Assembly: GCA_003013855.2 (NCBI GenBank)
Contig: PVNU02000853.1
Location: 1,550,001 to 1,614,000, forward strand
From: Liriodendron chinense
Lineage: Eukaryota > Streptophyta > Magnoliopsida > Magnoliales > Magnoliaceae
Direction: 5' to 3'
DNA: 64,000 nucleotides
Part shown: positions 37,824-50,051 of the stretch, piece by piece
Layout: every line of letters starts with the position of its first letter
How positions within the stretch are numbered: position 1 is the stretch's first letter
Notes under the pieces: model-generated
What the model was told of the DNA's origin: nothing
Seen by the model: only the letters and a program-made list of their open reading frames with translations
The model's database searches: none
Translations under genes and position numbers: made by a program

Positions 37824-39400
37824 AGGTGGGCCCACATGATGAACAACCCATATTGAAGGTGGGTTTCCACATCAAGGTGGGCCCACATAATGCATGGTCA
37901 CATCAAAGGTGGGCCTCACATGATGAACGCCCACATCAAAGGTGGGATCTACATGATGGATGGAGGACATTGAAGGTGGGATCACATGATGGAAGGTTGA
38001 CATCAAAGGTAGGCCCACATGATGAACAACCCATATTGAAGGTTGGGCCCCACATGATTGACGGTGAACACCAAAGGTGGGTCCCGCATGATGGATGACC
38101 TACATTAAAATGTGGCCCCGCATGATGGATGGACTATCCACATCAAGTGGGCCTCATATGATGGACGGTTAATAGCAAAAGTGGGACCCACATGATGGAT
38201 GGTGGACATTGAATATGGGACCACATGATGAATGACCTATATTGAAGGTTGGGCCCCACATGATGGATGGTCCATAGCAAAGGTGGGACCTACATGATGG
38301 ATGGTGGACATCAAAGGTGGATCCCACATGATGGACTATCCACATCAAGTGGGCCCCACATGATAGATGGTCCACAACAAAGGTGGGACCCACATGATGG
38401 ATGGTCCACCTCAAAGGTAGGATCCAAGTGATGGATGGTGGATATTGAATGTGGGACCACATGATGGAAGGTTGACATGAAAGGTGGGCCTACATGATGA
38501 ATGACCCATATTGAAGGTTGGACCCCACATGATGGACAATCCACAGCCAAGGTGGGACCTACATGATGGATGGTGGACATCAAATGGGTCCCACATGATG
38601 GATTACCTACTTGATGTGGGCCCCACATGATAGTGGTCCGCAACAAAGGTAGGACCCACATTATGGATGGTAGACATCAAAGATGGGCCCCTCATAATGA
38701 ATGACTCATATTGAAGTGGGGCCCCACATCAAGGCGGGCCCATGTAATGAAAGGTTCACATCTAAGGTATGCCCCACATGATAGATGGCCCACATCAAAG
38801 TGTAGCCCAACATGACGGAACATGCACATCAAGTAGGTCCCATTTAAATGGCAATTCATGTCAAAGGTGGGATCCACATGATGGATGATGGTCATTGAAG
38901 GTGGGCCCACATGATGGTCAGTTGATATCAAATATGGGCTCACATGATGAACAACCCATAATGAAGGTGGGGCCCCACACAAAGAATGGTCCACATCATG
39001 GTGGGCCCACATAATGGGCGGAGTGGGCTTCACATGATGGATGGCTCACATAAAAGTGTGGCCCCTCATAATGGACGGTTAATATCAAGTGGGCCCCACC
39101 TAATGGACGGTCCACATCCAAGGTCTCTCATGATGGATGACCCATATCCAAAGTGGGCTATATGATGGATGATCCATATAGAAGGTGCACCTCACATGAT
39201 GAATGGTATATCAAAATTGGGCTACACATGATGGACAATACACTACAAATGTAGGGCGCACACTATGGACACATCTAATGTGGAGTACACGTGATGGTGA
39301 TGGGTAGTGGACATTGAAGGGCCCCACATAAAGGACAATTAGCATTGATGTTGGGCCCCACATGATGGACGGTCCACCTAAACAACTAATTGGATTGCTC
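37824..39400. repeat. Minisatellite with consensus near AAGGTGGGCCCCACATGATGG
   Basis: Several dozen degenerate units of about 30-50 bp built from GTGGGCCC(C)ACATGATGGA and GGTCCACATCAA, filling the transposon interior. Short frames in it are translations of the repeat (HVGPT-like) and not genes. Confidence 0.85.
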
Positions 39401-39999
39401 TTATATTTAAGTTGTTGTAATCTTTAAAAATGACATCAACTACCCTTAAGGTGGGCCCACATGATGGTCAGTTGATATCAAATATGGGCTCACATGATGA
39501 ACAACCCATAATGAAGGTGGGGCCCCACACAAAGAATGGTCCACATCATGGTGGGCCCACATAATGGGCGGAGTGGGCTTCACATGATGGATGGCTCACA
39601 TAAAAGTGTGGCCCCTCATAATGGACGGTTAATATCAAGTGGGCCCCACCTAATGGACGGTCCACATCCAAGGTCTCTCATGATGGATGACCCATATCCA
39701 AAGTGGGCTATATGATGGATGATCCATATAGAAGGTGCACCTCACATGATGAATGGTATATCAAAATTGGGCTACACATGATGGACAATACACTACAAAT
39801 GTAGGGCGCACACTATGGACACATCTAATGTGGAGTACACGTGATGGTGATGGGTAGTGGACATTGAAGGGCCCCACATAAAGGACAATTAGCATTGATG
39901 TTGGGCCCCACATGATGGACGGTCCACCTAAACAACTAATTGGATTGCTCTTATATTTAAGTTGTTGTAATCTTTAAAAATGACATCAACTACCCTTAA
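38900..39999. repeat. Tandem duplication of 550 bp, copies identical by eye
   Basis: 38900-39449 and 39450-39999 appear identical base for base when compared line by line. It includes part of the minisatellite and the unique right flank ending CATCAACTACCCTTA. Confidence 0.9.
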
Positions 40000-40178
40000 A
40001 AAAGGTCTTATTTGAAAGTTTTACCAAACATGCTTATTTTAAAAAAGAGCTTTTTTTTTGGAGATTTTACCAAACGAGCTTATTTAAAATAAGAGCTAGA
40101 ACAAGAAGAGCTTATTAAATTACCTCTTATTCAAAAAGCTCTTATTAAATTAGAGTAGAGATGTCAAATGTCCCCTAA

Positions 40179-41024
40179 ATGCATAAAATTAAAAAATTGA
40201 TTATCTTAGAAGTTGGATCGTTAACACTATTTCAACGATCATATCTATATATTAATGCTTCTACACTTATTAAAGCTGAAGAGTTCCTTCTTTTTTTCTT
40301 TTTTTTTAATAAAGGTGGAAGCTCACCACCTATAACTTTGTTAGATCACCCCAGACATTCTACAACTCACAACATCAATTAGGAAAGAAACAAAACAAGC
40401 TCAACTGCTGCAACCAAAACCCCACACCTTCAGTCTCAACTCCCCAAGGTAATGCAGTCATAATTCCACGCTAACCATCATGGCCACTAGAGTCAAAGAA
40501 ATAAGCAAGCACCAGCCACATAACTAAGCCAAAAACCTACAGGAAAATCCCCACATTCACCAAGTTGAGCAGCACATGCAGCCCACACCCACATCGGCGA
40601 ACCTTCCCTTGTCTATAGCACCTCTAATAGGCAAAATAGACTCAAATAGTGGCCTCTAACCCAAGCCTTCATAACCCAAGTTCGAACTATGCAGAGAGCC
40701 AGCAGCTCCAGTAGCATCCTCCACTCCGAGCCTTTTGTATTTTGTTGCTACAAAATAAATAAAAATCAAATGTTTTGAAAATTTCAAAACTCTTTTCCAA
40801 ACTTTTGGTAGTGTTTTTGGGATTTGTTTTTTTTTTGTGCAAGAAGATAGTCTCACATCGGATTTGAGTTGGAAAATTCTCTAGGCTATAAGATTGAGTT
40901 TTGGCATAAGGGCATGAGCCCTTCAAGGGGAATGTGAATTTGGTTTTGGGGGGGGGGGGGGGGGGGTTGCTATGCCTAAAGCCTCCCACTATGCCTAAAA
41001 CCACACGCGCGCGCGTGCGCCCGC
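40179..41024. other. Non-coding spacer with a G19 run and alternating CG
   Basis: A run of 19 G at about 40948-40966 and an alternating purine-pyrimidine stretch (ACGCGCGCGCGTGCGC, about 41004-41019) just before an LTR start. No gene is supported. Confidence 0.5.
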
Positions 41025-42427
41025 TGTTGAGCCTCCAATTTATACATTCACTAGCCCATTACATCACATTATATGCATAGTTTGCATGTTTAAAAGGCAC
41101 ATCTAATGCTTGATTTGTGATTGTAGGAGCAAGGCAGAAATTTCACTGATTTAAGGCTAAAAAGGTCATCAAAGGCACATTGAAGATCAAAGAATTAAGT
41201 GCCAAAGGATGGGAGAAAGAAGCAAGGGAGAAAGAGAAAGAATGAAGGAAGACGTGCAACACTTTGCACTAAGGACCGGTCGTCCGACCAGTCTGCCAAG
41301 GCACAGGACCAGTCGTCCGACCGGTCTGCAATTCAATAGAGACCCCCCATTCCTACACTTCTCACTGGACTAAGCTAGACCGGTCGTCCGAGCGGTCGGC
41401 TAACTCTCAGACCGGTCGTCCGACCGGTCATACACTCAACATAGAGGGGTCAAAAGTTTGAAAACTCATTGGACTGTTTTTTCCGTTTTACGACCGGTCG
41501 TCCAGGACTCAGACCGGTCATCCGACCGGTCGGTTGCATAACAGAGCTTGTCCTACAAGCTCCGAATTTCTCTGCGCAGCTTTAGGATTTCTTGCGTAAT
41601 CTGGAATCTTTCGCATTATTCTATAAAAGGGGACCTAGGGTTTCGTCTAAAGGCATCATAGAAGAGATTGGAGGTTGTGGGAACTGACGGAGAGCATCGT
41701 GGAGCGTCCACAACTCCGGCGATTCTAGTTTTTCTAGTTTTTATGCTTTTTAGTTTTTCATTGAGTTCTAGTTGTAGTATGACAATGCTCGACTAAAATC
41801 TCTTAAATAAGGCTGAGAGGTGAAGCTTGTAACATGTTTAATTCAGTTTGATTCAAGTATTTTCACTTTAAGATTGGATTTTGAATATTTTAATTCATAC
41901 AAAGTTGATATTTTTAGAAGTTTTATGAGAGTTCATATGCTCCGGACATGGATTCCTTGCAATTATCTGAGATTATCATGTTTAGCTTTATTATATTCGA
42001 ATTATAGTAATCCTTGAGCATGCCATAGTCCATAGGGATGGCTATTACTCTGAAGGCTATGATTTTGAATGCTATGTGGTTGAATGGGACTAGAACTTGG
42101 AAGTTCAACTTAAGGGGGATTGAATGTGTTTCAATGCTTTATCTTCCAATTAGATGAGAGATAGAACTTTGAATCTAGTTGTGTTTTATGCTTGGATTGA
42201 TTGGATTGACATGGGATTGCTACAAGTGGATCCTTGAAAGCCTTAGTTCATTTAAATACTGATTTTTCTTACTGTTTTGAGTTAGATTTCTTAATTGAAT
42301 CTCCAAATTTTTTTAATCCAAGTTGCTGGAATAGTTTCGAATTTGTTTTCTAATTCCCAGTGGATCGACCTCGGTCTTATCAAGAATTATTACTACATTG
42401 CAGCCTTGCACTTGAGGCGAGTAAACA
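41025..42427 (+). repeat. Athila-type 5' LTR, + strand
   Basis: TGTTGAGCC...GTAAACA, 1403 bp, same family as the solo LTR at 56495-57922 (opposite orientation). GACCGGTC pairs at 41275-41530 lie upstream of the TATA box CTATAAAA at 41631-41638. It is followed by a PBS. No matching 3' LTR is found in the window. Confidence 0.85.
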
Positions 42428-42902
42428 AGTTTTTGGTGCCATTGCCGGGGAATTTATATAACGGTTCTAGATTATTTTAGTGGCTGTAGAAGTAGAAGTA
42501 GATAGATTTTTCTGATTTCCTAGGACTAACAAATTGTTTTACTTTGTAGGACTTCTTTTTTAGTTCAAGCGAATCGGGTAATATCCTTCTAACTTAATGC
42601 TTTTTGTAAATTTTTAATTTTTAAAATTTTGATTAATTTTCGATTTTAGGACTTAGGATTAGTTTAGATTTTGGATTGTGTGGTTTATGTCCTGTTGGGA
42701 ACGTGCCCACAACAATCGTCTCCAATCCGAAGGTGGTTTAGTTGGACCACTCTCCGTTCATAAATGAGTCTGAAAATTGTTGAACATTGTGAAAATTTGG
42801 GAAGTATGGATCAAATTCCATTAGGGAATCCTCCCCCCCTACTCCAACTACAAACGCAAATCAAGAGGGAGTAGGAGAGAATGAGGTACACAATGTTCCT
42901 CC
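42428..42902 (+). pseudogene. Leader and first codons of gag of the truncated + strand Athila-type element
   Basis: After about 260 bases of leader, 42693-42760 encodes a stretch (WERAHNNRLQSEGG) aligning with the gag start HWARTYNNRLVRDG of the other Athila-type elements. Similarity fades and ends at about 42902, where an LTR piece in the opposite orientation begins. The remainder of the element is missing. Confidence 0.6.
42433..42451 (+). other. PBS of the + strand Athila-type element
   Basis: TTGGTGCCATTGCCGGGGA, five bases after the LTR end, differing by two bases from the TTGGCGCCGTTGCCGGGGA of the other copies. Confidence 0.75.
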
Positions 42903-43790
42903 AATGATAATGATCAAACCCCGTCACAAAGCTTAACTAATACCATAGTTTAAACTTGATTTAAATCACATAAATAACCAACACATATTTCAGAATTTTT
43001 AGAAAAGATAGAACTTTGGTTTGAAGTTCCCACATGAAGATCCAAGTCTAAAGCGTCTTGAATCTGATTTCTCGGAGTGTACAGGTCTAGAACTTGCAAA
43101 ACAACTAAGTATTAAAGCATAATTCTTCCAAACATCCATGAGTCATCATAAGATTAAGAAAAACTAACTTCAACTTCATTCAAACTTAAGCAAACCATTG
43201 TTCAACATTAAATTCAAACTTGAAACCTTAAAAACGAATCAAACCATCTAACAAGACTATAAGTTTCACCTCTTAGCTCTAGTTAAGAGTTTAACTAATG
43301 AAAAGCATAAAAAAAACTAGAACTAGAACTAGAAGAAGAAGAAAACTAGTTGTAGAAGGCTAGGAAGCCTCCTAGGTCTTGAATCCTTTGCTTTCCACGT
43401 TGCTAGATACCCTAGGAAGAGAGTGGAGGTGACCTTTTATAAGAGAAATCCTGCACCGACTTGAAAACTTTGAGAATCTGCGTAAATATTTCACACCTGC
43501 GCAGACAGTTTCGATTGTCGGACTTATCTCCAATTGATCGGAGCAACCACTTCTGATGGATCGAAATTCCTTCGATTGATCAGAAATATGTCCAGAGACT
43601 TGTGAAAAAATATGTATTTCCGATGGGTCTCTAATATGACTCCAATGAATTTGAGTTAATTCCGATAGGACTCCGATAGGATTCCGATTGATCGGAATTC
43701 TGTCCAACAGAATTTAAGGTTATTTTTTGTATTTTACTTTTTTAGCCTTGCAACTCTGCAATTTTCTTTTTCTGGCCATTCCAGGTTTTT
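42903..43790 (-). repeat. Partial Athila-type LTR, - strand
   Basis: Homologous to the middle of the split LTR at 45105-46359 (shared TAGAACTTTGGTTTGAAGTT and CCAAACATCCATGAGTCATC). TATA on the - strand at 43433-43442. Upstream of it, where the relatives have GACCGGTC, it has instead CCGAT/ATCGG-type palindromes (43490-43710). Confidence 0.75.
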
Positions 43791-44225
43791 AATTTGATTT
43801 CTCTAAGGCATTTTCTTCTCTCTTTTACCTATAAACACAAATGCCCCTCCTCCTTACAAACACATGCGCCCATGACTTTGGACCCAAGACCTGACTCACC
43901 TGCTATAAATACTCCTTCATTCGAGAGGGAGGGGATCACCTTCATCACTGCCAGAGCACTCCACAAAGGTAAAGTCCTCACCGGAATCCTCACCGAAATC
44001 CCTCGTCGGAAAGGGTTTTCCTTGTCGGATGCCTTCGCCGGAAAGGGTTCTCTTTCGCCGGAGATTAAAATGAAAAGAGGGGGAGAAAACTATAAAAATT
44101 TCCTAAGTCACTAAGTGACATGTGCCCAAGGAGGAGGGGCAGGCGCATGTGCCTAGCCACACGTGCCCACCTCACTTTCCTTTTCTCTCTTTTCTCTTTT
44201 CTTCTCCACATGCGCCAGGAGAGGA

Positions 44226-44259
<34 letters not shown>

Positions 44260-45099
44260 TTTCTCTCTCTTTGACATGTGCTTTAGGGGGCTACATGTGC
44301 CCACCTCAGGGCCACATGCGTCCACACCCCATGGAAGATATGCCCAAACACTGTTAAGGAGGTGGAACTTTCCATGGTGTGGTCCGCTTTCAATGTGGCC
44401 AGCCTCCCGATCACACCAGTGCTCCTGAACACACATCAATATTCTCTATCCATCCCCAGGGTCAGATTTTCCAACGGTCGATGTTAAGTGGGCCAAATCA
44501 ACAATTCGATCAAAATGACCAACACTTGGTCAATTTTAGAACTCTAAGAATCCCTCCGGAAGAGCAGTAAATGATCGAAAAACAAGAGGAACTGGGTGAA
44601 ATTTGACCAATCTCGAGAGAGAGACTTCTCTTCGCCATAACATGATACACCATAATGGTACACTGCAACGAGATCATCTAATCTCAAGATCCTCAAAAAT
44701 CCTAACTAAATGTTGAACAGGCCCACTACTTAGTTGTTTTTAGCCCTAGGAAGTGCCTTATTGGCTCAGAAATCGACTTACACTAAGTGAAATGGAATAC
44801 GATCGCACTAAGGCTAGAGTGGATCCAGCATCATTGCGATCCTCATGGACATGATCCATCCCTGTTCAAAGACGATCGAGATCAGTATTCACCGAATACC
44901 CCGATTAGACCGCAAACAAGTCCAGTACTTAGTCATTTTCAGCTCTGGGAAGCGCCCTATTAACTCGAAATTGACTACTGCCAAGTAAAACCAACCGCGA
45001 TCTCAAAGACGCGAAGCCAAAGCTAATGCCCTCATGCTATAAAACAACTGAGTTTAATATTTACGGGACATGGATCCCTACTGTTTATCATAAATTAGT
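43791..45099. other. No recognisable gene; (CT)n microsatellite
   Basis: (CT)n at about 44228-44256. The frame at 43794-44114 (+) and its neighbours show no known domain. GCCGGAAAGGGTT occurs twice near 44000-44060. Probably degraded transposon or intergenic DNA. Confidence 0.45.
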
Positions 45100-45104
45100 A
45101 TAAA

Positions 45105-46359
45105 TGTTTGCTTGCCTCAAGTGCAAGGCTACGATATAGTAATAATCTCGGTAAGACTGAGGTCGATCCAATGGGAATGAGGTAAACAATTCGAACTATC
45201 TTAATAACTAGAATCTAAAAGGATTTATGAAATCGGTTTTGAACATGAAACAGGAAAATCTGATAATGAAAGGGTAACTAGAGCATCAAGGATCCACTTA
45301 TAGCTCTCCTTGGATGTATAATTCATTTGGTTTCTCAATTACTCAACTAGAATCGAAATCAAATCCTATCTAGACGGATTATAGAGCAGTTATATTATCA
45401 AAGCAATCCAACACATGTGTTGTTCATCGACATTATTCCCTCAATTCAAGTTAAGACTTGAACACACTCAATTGCATAGGTCAATACTAGTTCCAATAGA
45501 ATAACATCATAACTATAATAATCATCAAACCTTGTCACAAGACTTGACTATATTATGATTTGAACTTCATTCAAATCATATGAACAATCAACACAATATT
45601 CAGAATTTAGAACAAAACGGTAGAACTTTGGTTTGAAGTTCCCACAAGATGATCCAAGTCTAGAGCATATTGAATCTGATTCCTTGGAGCATACAGGTCT
45701 AGAGCCATGCAAAATGATTAAGAACTAAAGCAATTCTTCCAAACATCCATGAGTCATCATAAGATTAAGAAAAACTACTTAGAACTTTTTTCAAACTTCT
45801 AAAAACCATTATTCTGCAATAAATCCAACTTGAAACCAATAAAACGAATTAAAACATCTAAGTAAACTATAAGTTTTACCTTTTAGCTCTAGCTAAGAGG
45901 TTAGCTAATGAAAAGCATAAAACTAAAACTAGAACTAGAAGGAGAAGAAAACTAGTTGTAGGAGGCTAAGAAACCTCCTAGGTCTTGACTCATTTGCTTC
46001 CCACGTTACTAGATGCCTTAGGAAGAGAGTGGAGGTGGCCTTTTATAAGAGAAATCCTGCACCAACTTGGAAACTTCGAGAATTCGCAAAAACTGCGCTT
46101 TGCATAGCAAATTTCGGAGCTTGTAGAAGAAGCTCTGTTATGCAGATGATCGGGCTCATGACCGGTCTGAGCTCACGGACAACCGGTCGCACGACTGGTC
46201 ACAAAAGGTCAACAACAGTCTAGAGAGTTTTCTGGAAATTTAAACTAAATTTTTAATTCAACGACCTGTCTAACGACCGGTCTGAGTAGTGGATGACTGG
46301 TCGCAGCATGGGTCCTCCTGTTGAGTGTTGGATCGGTCAGATGACCGGGCCTGGGCTAT
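45105..46359 (-). repeat. Athila-type solo LTR, left part (split)
   Basis: Starts TGTTTGCTTGCC after ATAAA (45100-45104) and continues beyond the nested element at 58124-58374, ending ...CTTAACA before ACAAA (58375-58379). The flanks differ by one base, fitting an old TSD. Total about 1.5 kb. GACCGGTC variants lie at 46145-46359. No internal region is present, hence a solo LTR. Confidence 0.75.
46355..46359. repeat. TSD GCTAT, left copy
   Basis: GCTAT precedes the LTR start TGTTCGCTTCC at 46360 and recurs at 58119-58123 after the other LTR. Confidence 0.85.
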
Positions 46360-47900
46360 TGTTCGCTTCCTCAAGTGTAGGGTTGCGATGTAGTAATAAT
46401 CTCGGTAAGATCGAGATCGATCCATAGGGACTTATATAGGAATTCACAAACACTTCCAAGAGCTTCTATTGAAAAGCTAACAACCAGATTTGAGAAGATT
46501 GATGTAAATAGCAATTTTGAACTTAAACTGAAGTAATCAATTAATAAAAGGCACTAGGGGTTCAAGGATCCACTTGTAGCAATCCTTGATGCTCAATTCG
46601 CTGTGGTTTCTCACTTTCTCAACTAGAATCGAAATTAAGATCTATCTAGTCGGATGATAGATCAGTTAAACCAACAATCTGCCATATATAAGATCCATGA
46701 TCCATGTGTATGATTCTCTCAATGCAAGCTAGGACGAGCATGATCAATTGCATAGGTCAGTCCCAATTCCAATAGGCTAAGATCACAATCATAAACATCA
46801 TTAAATCCTATCACAAGATAAAAACTAGATTATGATTTGAACTTATTCAAATCATATACACAGTCCCATATATTACAGAATTCCATAAAAGTAGAACTTT
46901 GGTAGGAAGTTCCCTCATGAAGATCATAGTACTAGAGCGTACATCAATTCCTCAGATCATACAAGTCTAGACTAACACAAAACAATTAAGAACTCAATTA
47001 CTTCTTCCAAACATCCATGAGCCATCATAAGACTAAGAAAAACTACTTCGAACTTGAATTAAACTTCAAACCTTGTTCATAAACATGAAATCCAATCTTA
47101 AAACCAACTTTTAACGAATTGAAACATCTTAGATTCACTACAAGCTTCACCTCTTAGCCCTAGCTAAGAGGTTTAGCCGTTCATGATCCAAGGAAACATG
47201 AAACAACTAAGAAAAACATAAAAATAGCAACAAACTAGAAGGAGTTGTGGAACTCCGAAATCCACTTCCGCCGTCTCCCACCTTACTCCAACCCTTCTAA
47301 GATACCCTAGGAACGATCCCTAGGTTTCCTTTTATAGTGGGGAGGCTCTGCAGCATCAGAATCTTCTAGAAATTGCGTAAGAGTACGCAGTGCGCAGAGA
47401 AATTTGGGTCTGAGCTACTGGACGACCGGTCGCACGACCTGTCTTAAAAACGTAAAAAACGTCCAGAGAGTTTTGGGATTTTTCAACCCAGAAAATTTAT
47501 TCAAGGACCGATCGGACGACCGGTCTGAGCAGTGGACGACCGGTCGCACGACCAGTCGTGGATAGTCCAGTGAGTTGTGGCCCTGTGGCCCCTTCTGTTG
47601 AGTGATCGGACCAGTCGTGCTACCGGTCCTGGGCTATGGACGACTGGTCGGACGACCAGTCGTGGGCCTCTTCTTCTGCTTTCTTTCTTCTTTTCTCTGA
47701 CTTCTTTCTTTCATCCTTTGACGCTTAGCCCTTTGATCTTCTATGCTTGTAAATGGCTTCTTTAAGTCTCCAATTGATGCATCCTCTCTCTCATCCTACA
47801 ATCACAAATTCATGTATTAGATTAGTCTATAAATCGTGAAAGCCTTGCATAATGAGTGATGAATTGGGGTTAAAATATGCACAATTAAGAGCTCAACTCA
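46360..47900 (-). repeat. 3' LTR of the second Athila-type element
   Basis: TATA box on the - strand at 47330-47338 (CACTATAAA). GACCGGTC cluster at 47420-47665 upstream of it. Matches 55113-56494 plus 57928-58118 closely. Confidence 0.88.
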
Positions 47901-49076
47901 GCCCCCAACCAGCATTTTGCTAGTCCCGAGCAAAACATGCGTGAAACCAATTCCATTCTTCAAAACCCAACTCTCCTTTAGAAACCCTTCTTCTATACAT
48001 TCCAAGACACACAAGTGTAAGATTCAGAGAAATTAGGTGATAGAGGTTGAAATCATAAACTTTCAAGACATAATAAGTGTCCATATGAAATTCCCGCTGA
48101 TTGGTTGATAAATAGAAGAACTGGAACAAATTCAACCTAGTGTGCATAATGACAATTCATCTCATGAGTTTCTAGGATTATCTTCTTCATAGATCAACCA
48201 GATTATAGATTTCAAGGTATATAGAGCAACATCAAGCCAATGACAGGAATTTGCCTTACCGTCTTTCCGACGACTTTCACACTACATCCCATTTCTGGCT
48301 TTGGTTACGGTAGACCATCCCCCGGTTGGTAGTAGGTAGCCCTAATCGAAATTTTCCACCATTTTTCCATCATTCCCAATTTCATCCTTCATTTTCCTTT
48401 TTCTTTTTAATTTAGATACGATTTTAGAAATCCATATCTTTCGTTATTTTTCCGTGGACAAGGATGGACAAAGTACCCGGCTTGGTTTCTCAATACCTTG
48501 AATCAAAATCTAACTAATCCACAAATCACATAATCCCTTCAACCCATGAAAATCGTGTAATGTGAACTAGGTGTAAGAGTGTTCAAATTTTCTATCAATC
48601 ACAAAAATAGGGAAATTCACATATAAAACCATTATGCTATGAGAAGTTCAAAAGTTACAACCTCATACACTTCATATCTCCTCCTCTTAAGCTCATATCA
48701 TCATGAATGTATAGAAACAAAGTTTTCCAAAAGAGTTTTGAATTTTAGAAAAATCAAAAAAATTTCTACATAATTGCTCGAAATGTTACAAAACGCTGGA
48801 TTCATCCAAGTGATCCTACACCCCCCAACCAAATCTTACATTGTCCTCAATGTAAAAGATGTGCAATAAGCAAAACATGAGAGCAAATTGAAAATAAAAG
48901 GGAGTGAGGAATGATAGTACCGGAGAGAGTAAAAAGTGGAATTCTTTCTCCTTCTAACAAACCTATGAAAAATAAACAAAAGCAACCAACTCCTAATCCT
49001 AACTACTCTATACCTCCATCAGACTAGGAGATCAATCATCCTGATACACAGGATCAGTTAGAGGTATGGACATACC
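47901..49076 (-). other. PPT and 3' non-coding region of the second Athila-type element
   Basis: On the - strand GGTTGGGGGC precedes the 3' LTR (PPT, about 47901-47912). The rest is non-coding and shared with 30343-31500 of the first element. Confidence 0.7.
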
Positions 49077-49419
49077 TTATGAAGGAAACTTCTCAAAGAA
49101 CGGTTTTAATCGCTGACCATTTGCCTTAAAGATGTTGCGTTCCTTGGATTTAACAGTTCGACGGTCCCATACGGGTACACAGTTTGCACAATGTAAGGAC
49201 CGGCCCATCGAGATCTCAATTTTCCCAGAAATAAATGTAGGCGAGAATTATACAGAAGGACTTTTTGATTGATCGTGAATGTCTTACGAAGAATGTTCTT
49301 ATCATGGAATATCTTCGTCTTGTCCTTGAAATTCTCGCATTCTCATATGCTTCGTTCTGGATTTCCTCAAGTTCATTCAATTGTAGTTTGCGCAATGAAG
49401 CTCGCCTTGTTAGAATCAA
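49077..49419 (-). pseudogene. Integrase C-terminal remnant (Athila)
   Basis: Fragments in two frames: LQLNELEEIQNEAYENARI (49419-49216 frame) and, near the end, KANGQRLKPFF, both typical of the Athila integrase C-terminus. Frame shifts between them preclude a protein. The end of pol is placed at about 49077. Confidence 0.75.
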
Positions 49420-49511
49420 AATTCATCTTCTTAATTGCCCAATATGCCCTATGTTCTAACTCCACAGGTAAGTGACAAGCCTTCCCATAGACAAGTCTAT
49501 AGGGAGACATT

Positions 49512-50051
49512 CTAATAGGGGTCTTGAAAGCGGTACGGTAGGCCCAAAGCACCTCGGTCAGTCGAAGCTGACCAATCCTTGAGATCGGGGTTCACCGTTT
49601 TCTCTAAAATATGTTTAATCTCCCTATTGGATATCTCAGCTTGTCCACTAGTTTGTGGGTGATAGGGAGTGCTCACTTTGTGTGTGACGCCATATTTCTT
49701 CATTAAGGTTTCAAATGGGCAATTACAAAAGTGAGACCCTCCATCACTAATGATGACTTGAGGTGTTCCAAACCGGGAAAGAATATTCTCTCTTAAGAAA
49801 TGAATGATTGTTGTATGGTCATTATTCCGGCATGGGATCGCCTAGACCCATTTGGACACATAGTCAATGGCAAGTAAGATGTATATGTTTCCAAAAGAAG
49901 ATGGGAATGGACCCATGAAATCGATGCCCCAACAATCAAAAACTTCGATTATTAAGATGGGATTGAGTGGCATCATATTTCTACGGGAGATCCCTCCCAA
50001 TTTTTGACAGGGCTCACATGTTTTGCAAAACTCATGTGTGTCCTTGAACAT
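49512..50051 (-). pseudogene. Integrase core (Athila), two fragments
   Basis: 50051-49842 holds CX2C (CEPCQKLGG) of the zinc finger and the first catalytic Asp in WGIDFMGPFP. A stop at 49842 interrupts. 49703-49512 has YHPQTSGQAEISNREIKHILEKTV, including the catalytic Glu; the second Asp (SDGGSHF) lies between them. A frameshift follows KDWS near 49570. The D,D-E residues are all still recognisable. Confidence 0.85.

Larger units (their letters stand above)
37534..40175. mobile_element. Non-autonomous TIR DNA transposon (PIF/Harbinger-like) filled with a minisatellite
   Basis: Terminal inverted repeats GGGGGCATTTGACAAATCTA (left) and GGGGACATTTGACATCTCTA (right, on the - strand), flanked by TAA on both sides (37531-37533, 40176-40178). 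A 3-bp TAA/TTA TSD and G-rich termini fit PIF/Harbinger (Tourist-like) elements. Subterminal parts share TGTTTGGTA and AATAAGAGCT words in inverted orientation. There is no transposase; the interior is a GGCCCACATGATGG minisatellite. The superfamily call is moderate because the TIRs are not a textbook match. Confidence 0.65.

Noticed and set aside
37826..39033. Frames on both strands rich in HVGPT or HDERPHQRW words
   Set aside because: Translations of the ACATGATGG minisatellite; unit lengths are irregular and both strands are open, so no gene is supported.
43794..44439. Frames of 102-124 codons on both strands
   Set aside because: No similarity, partly a (CT)n microsatellite. The proline- and arginine-rich product looks like chance.
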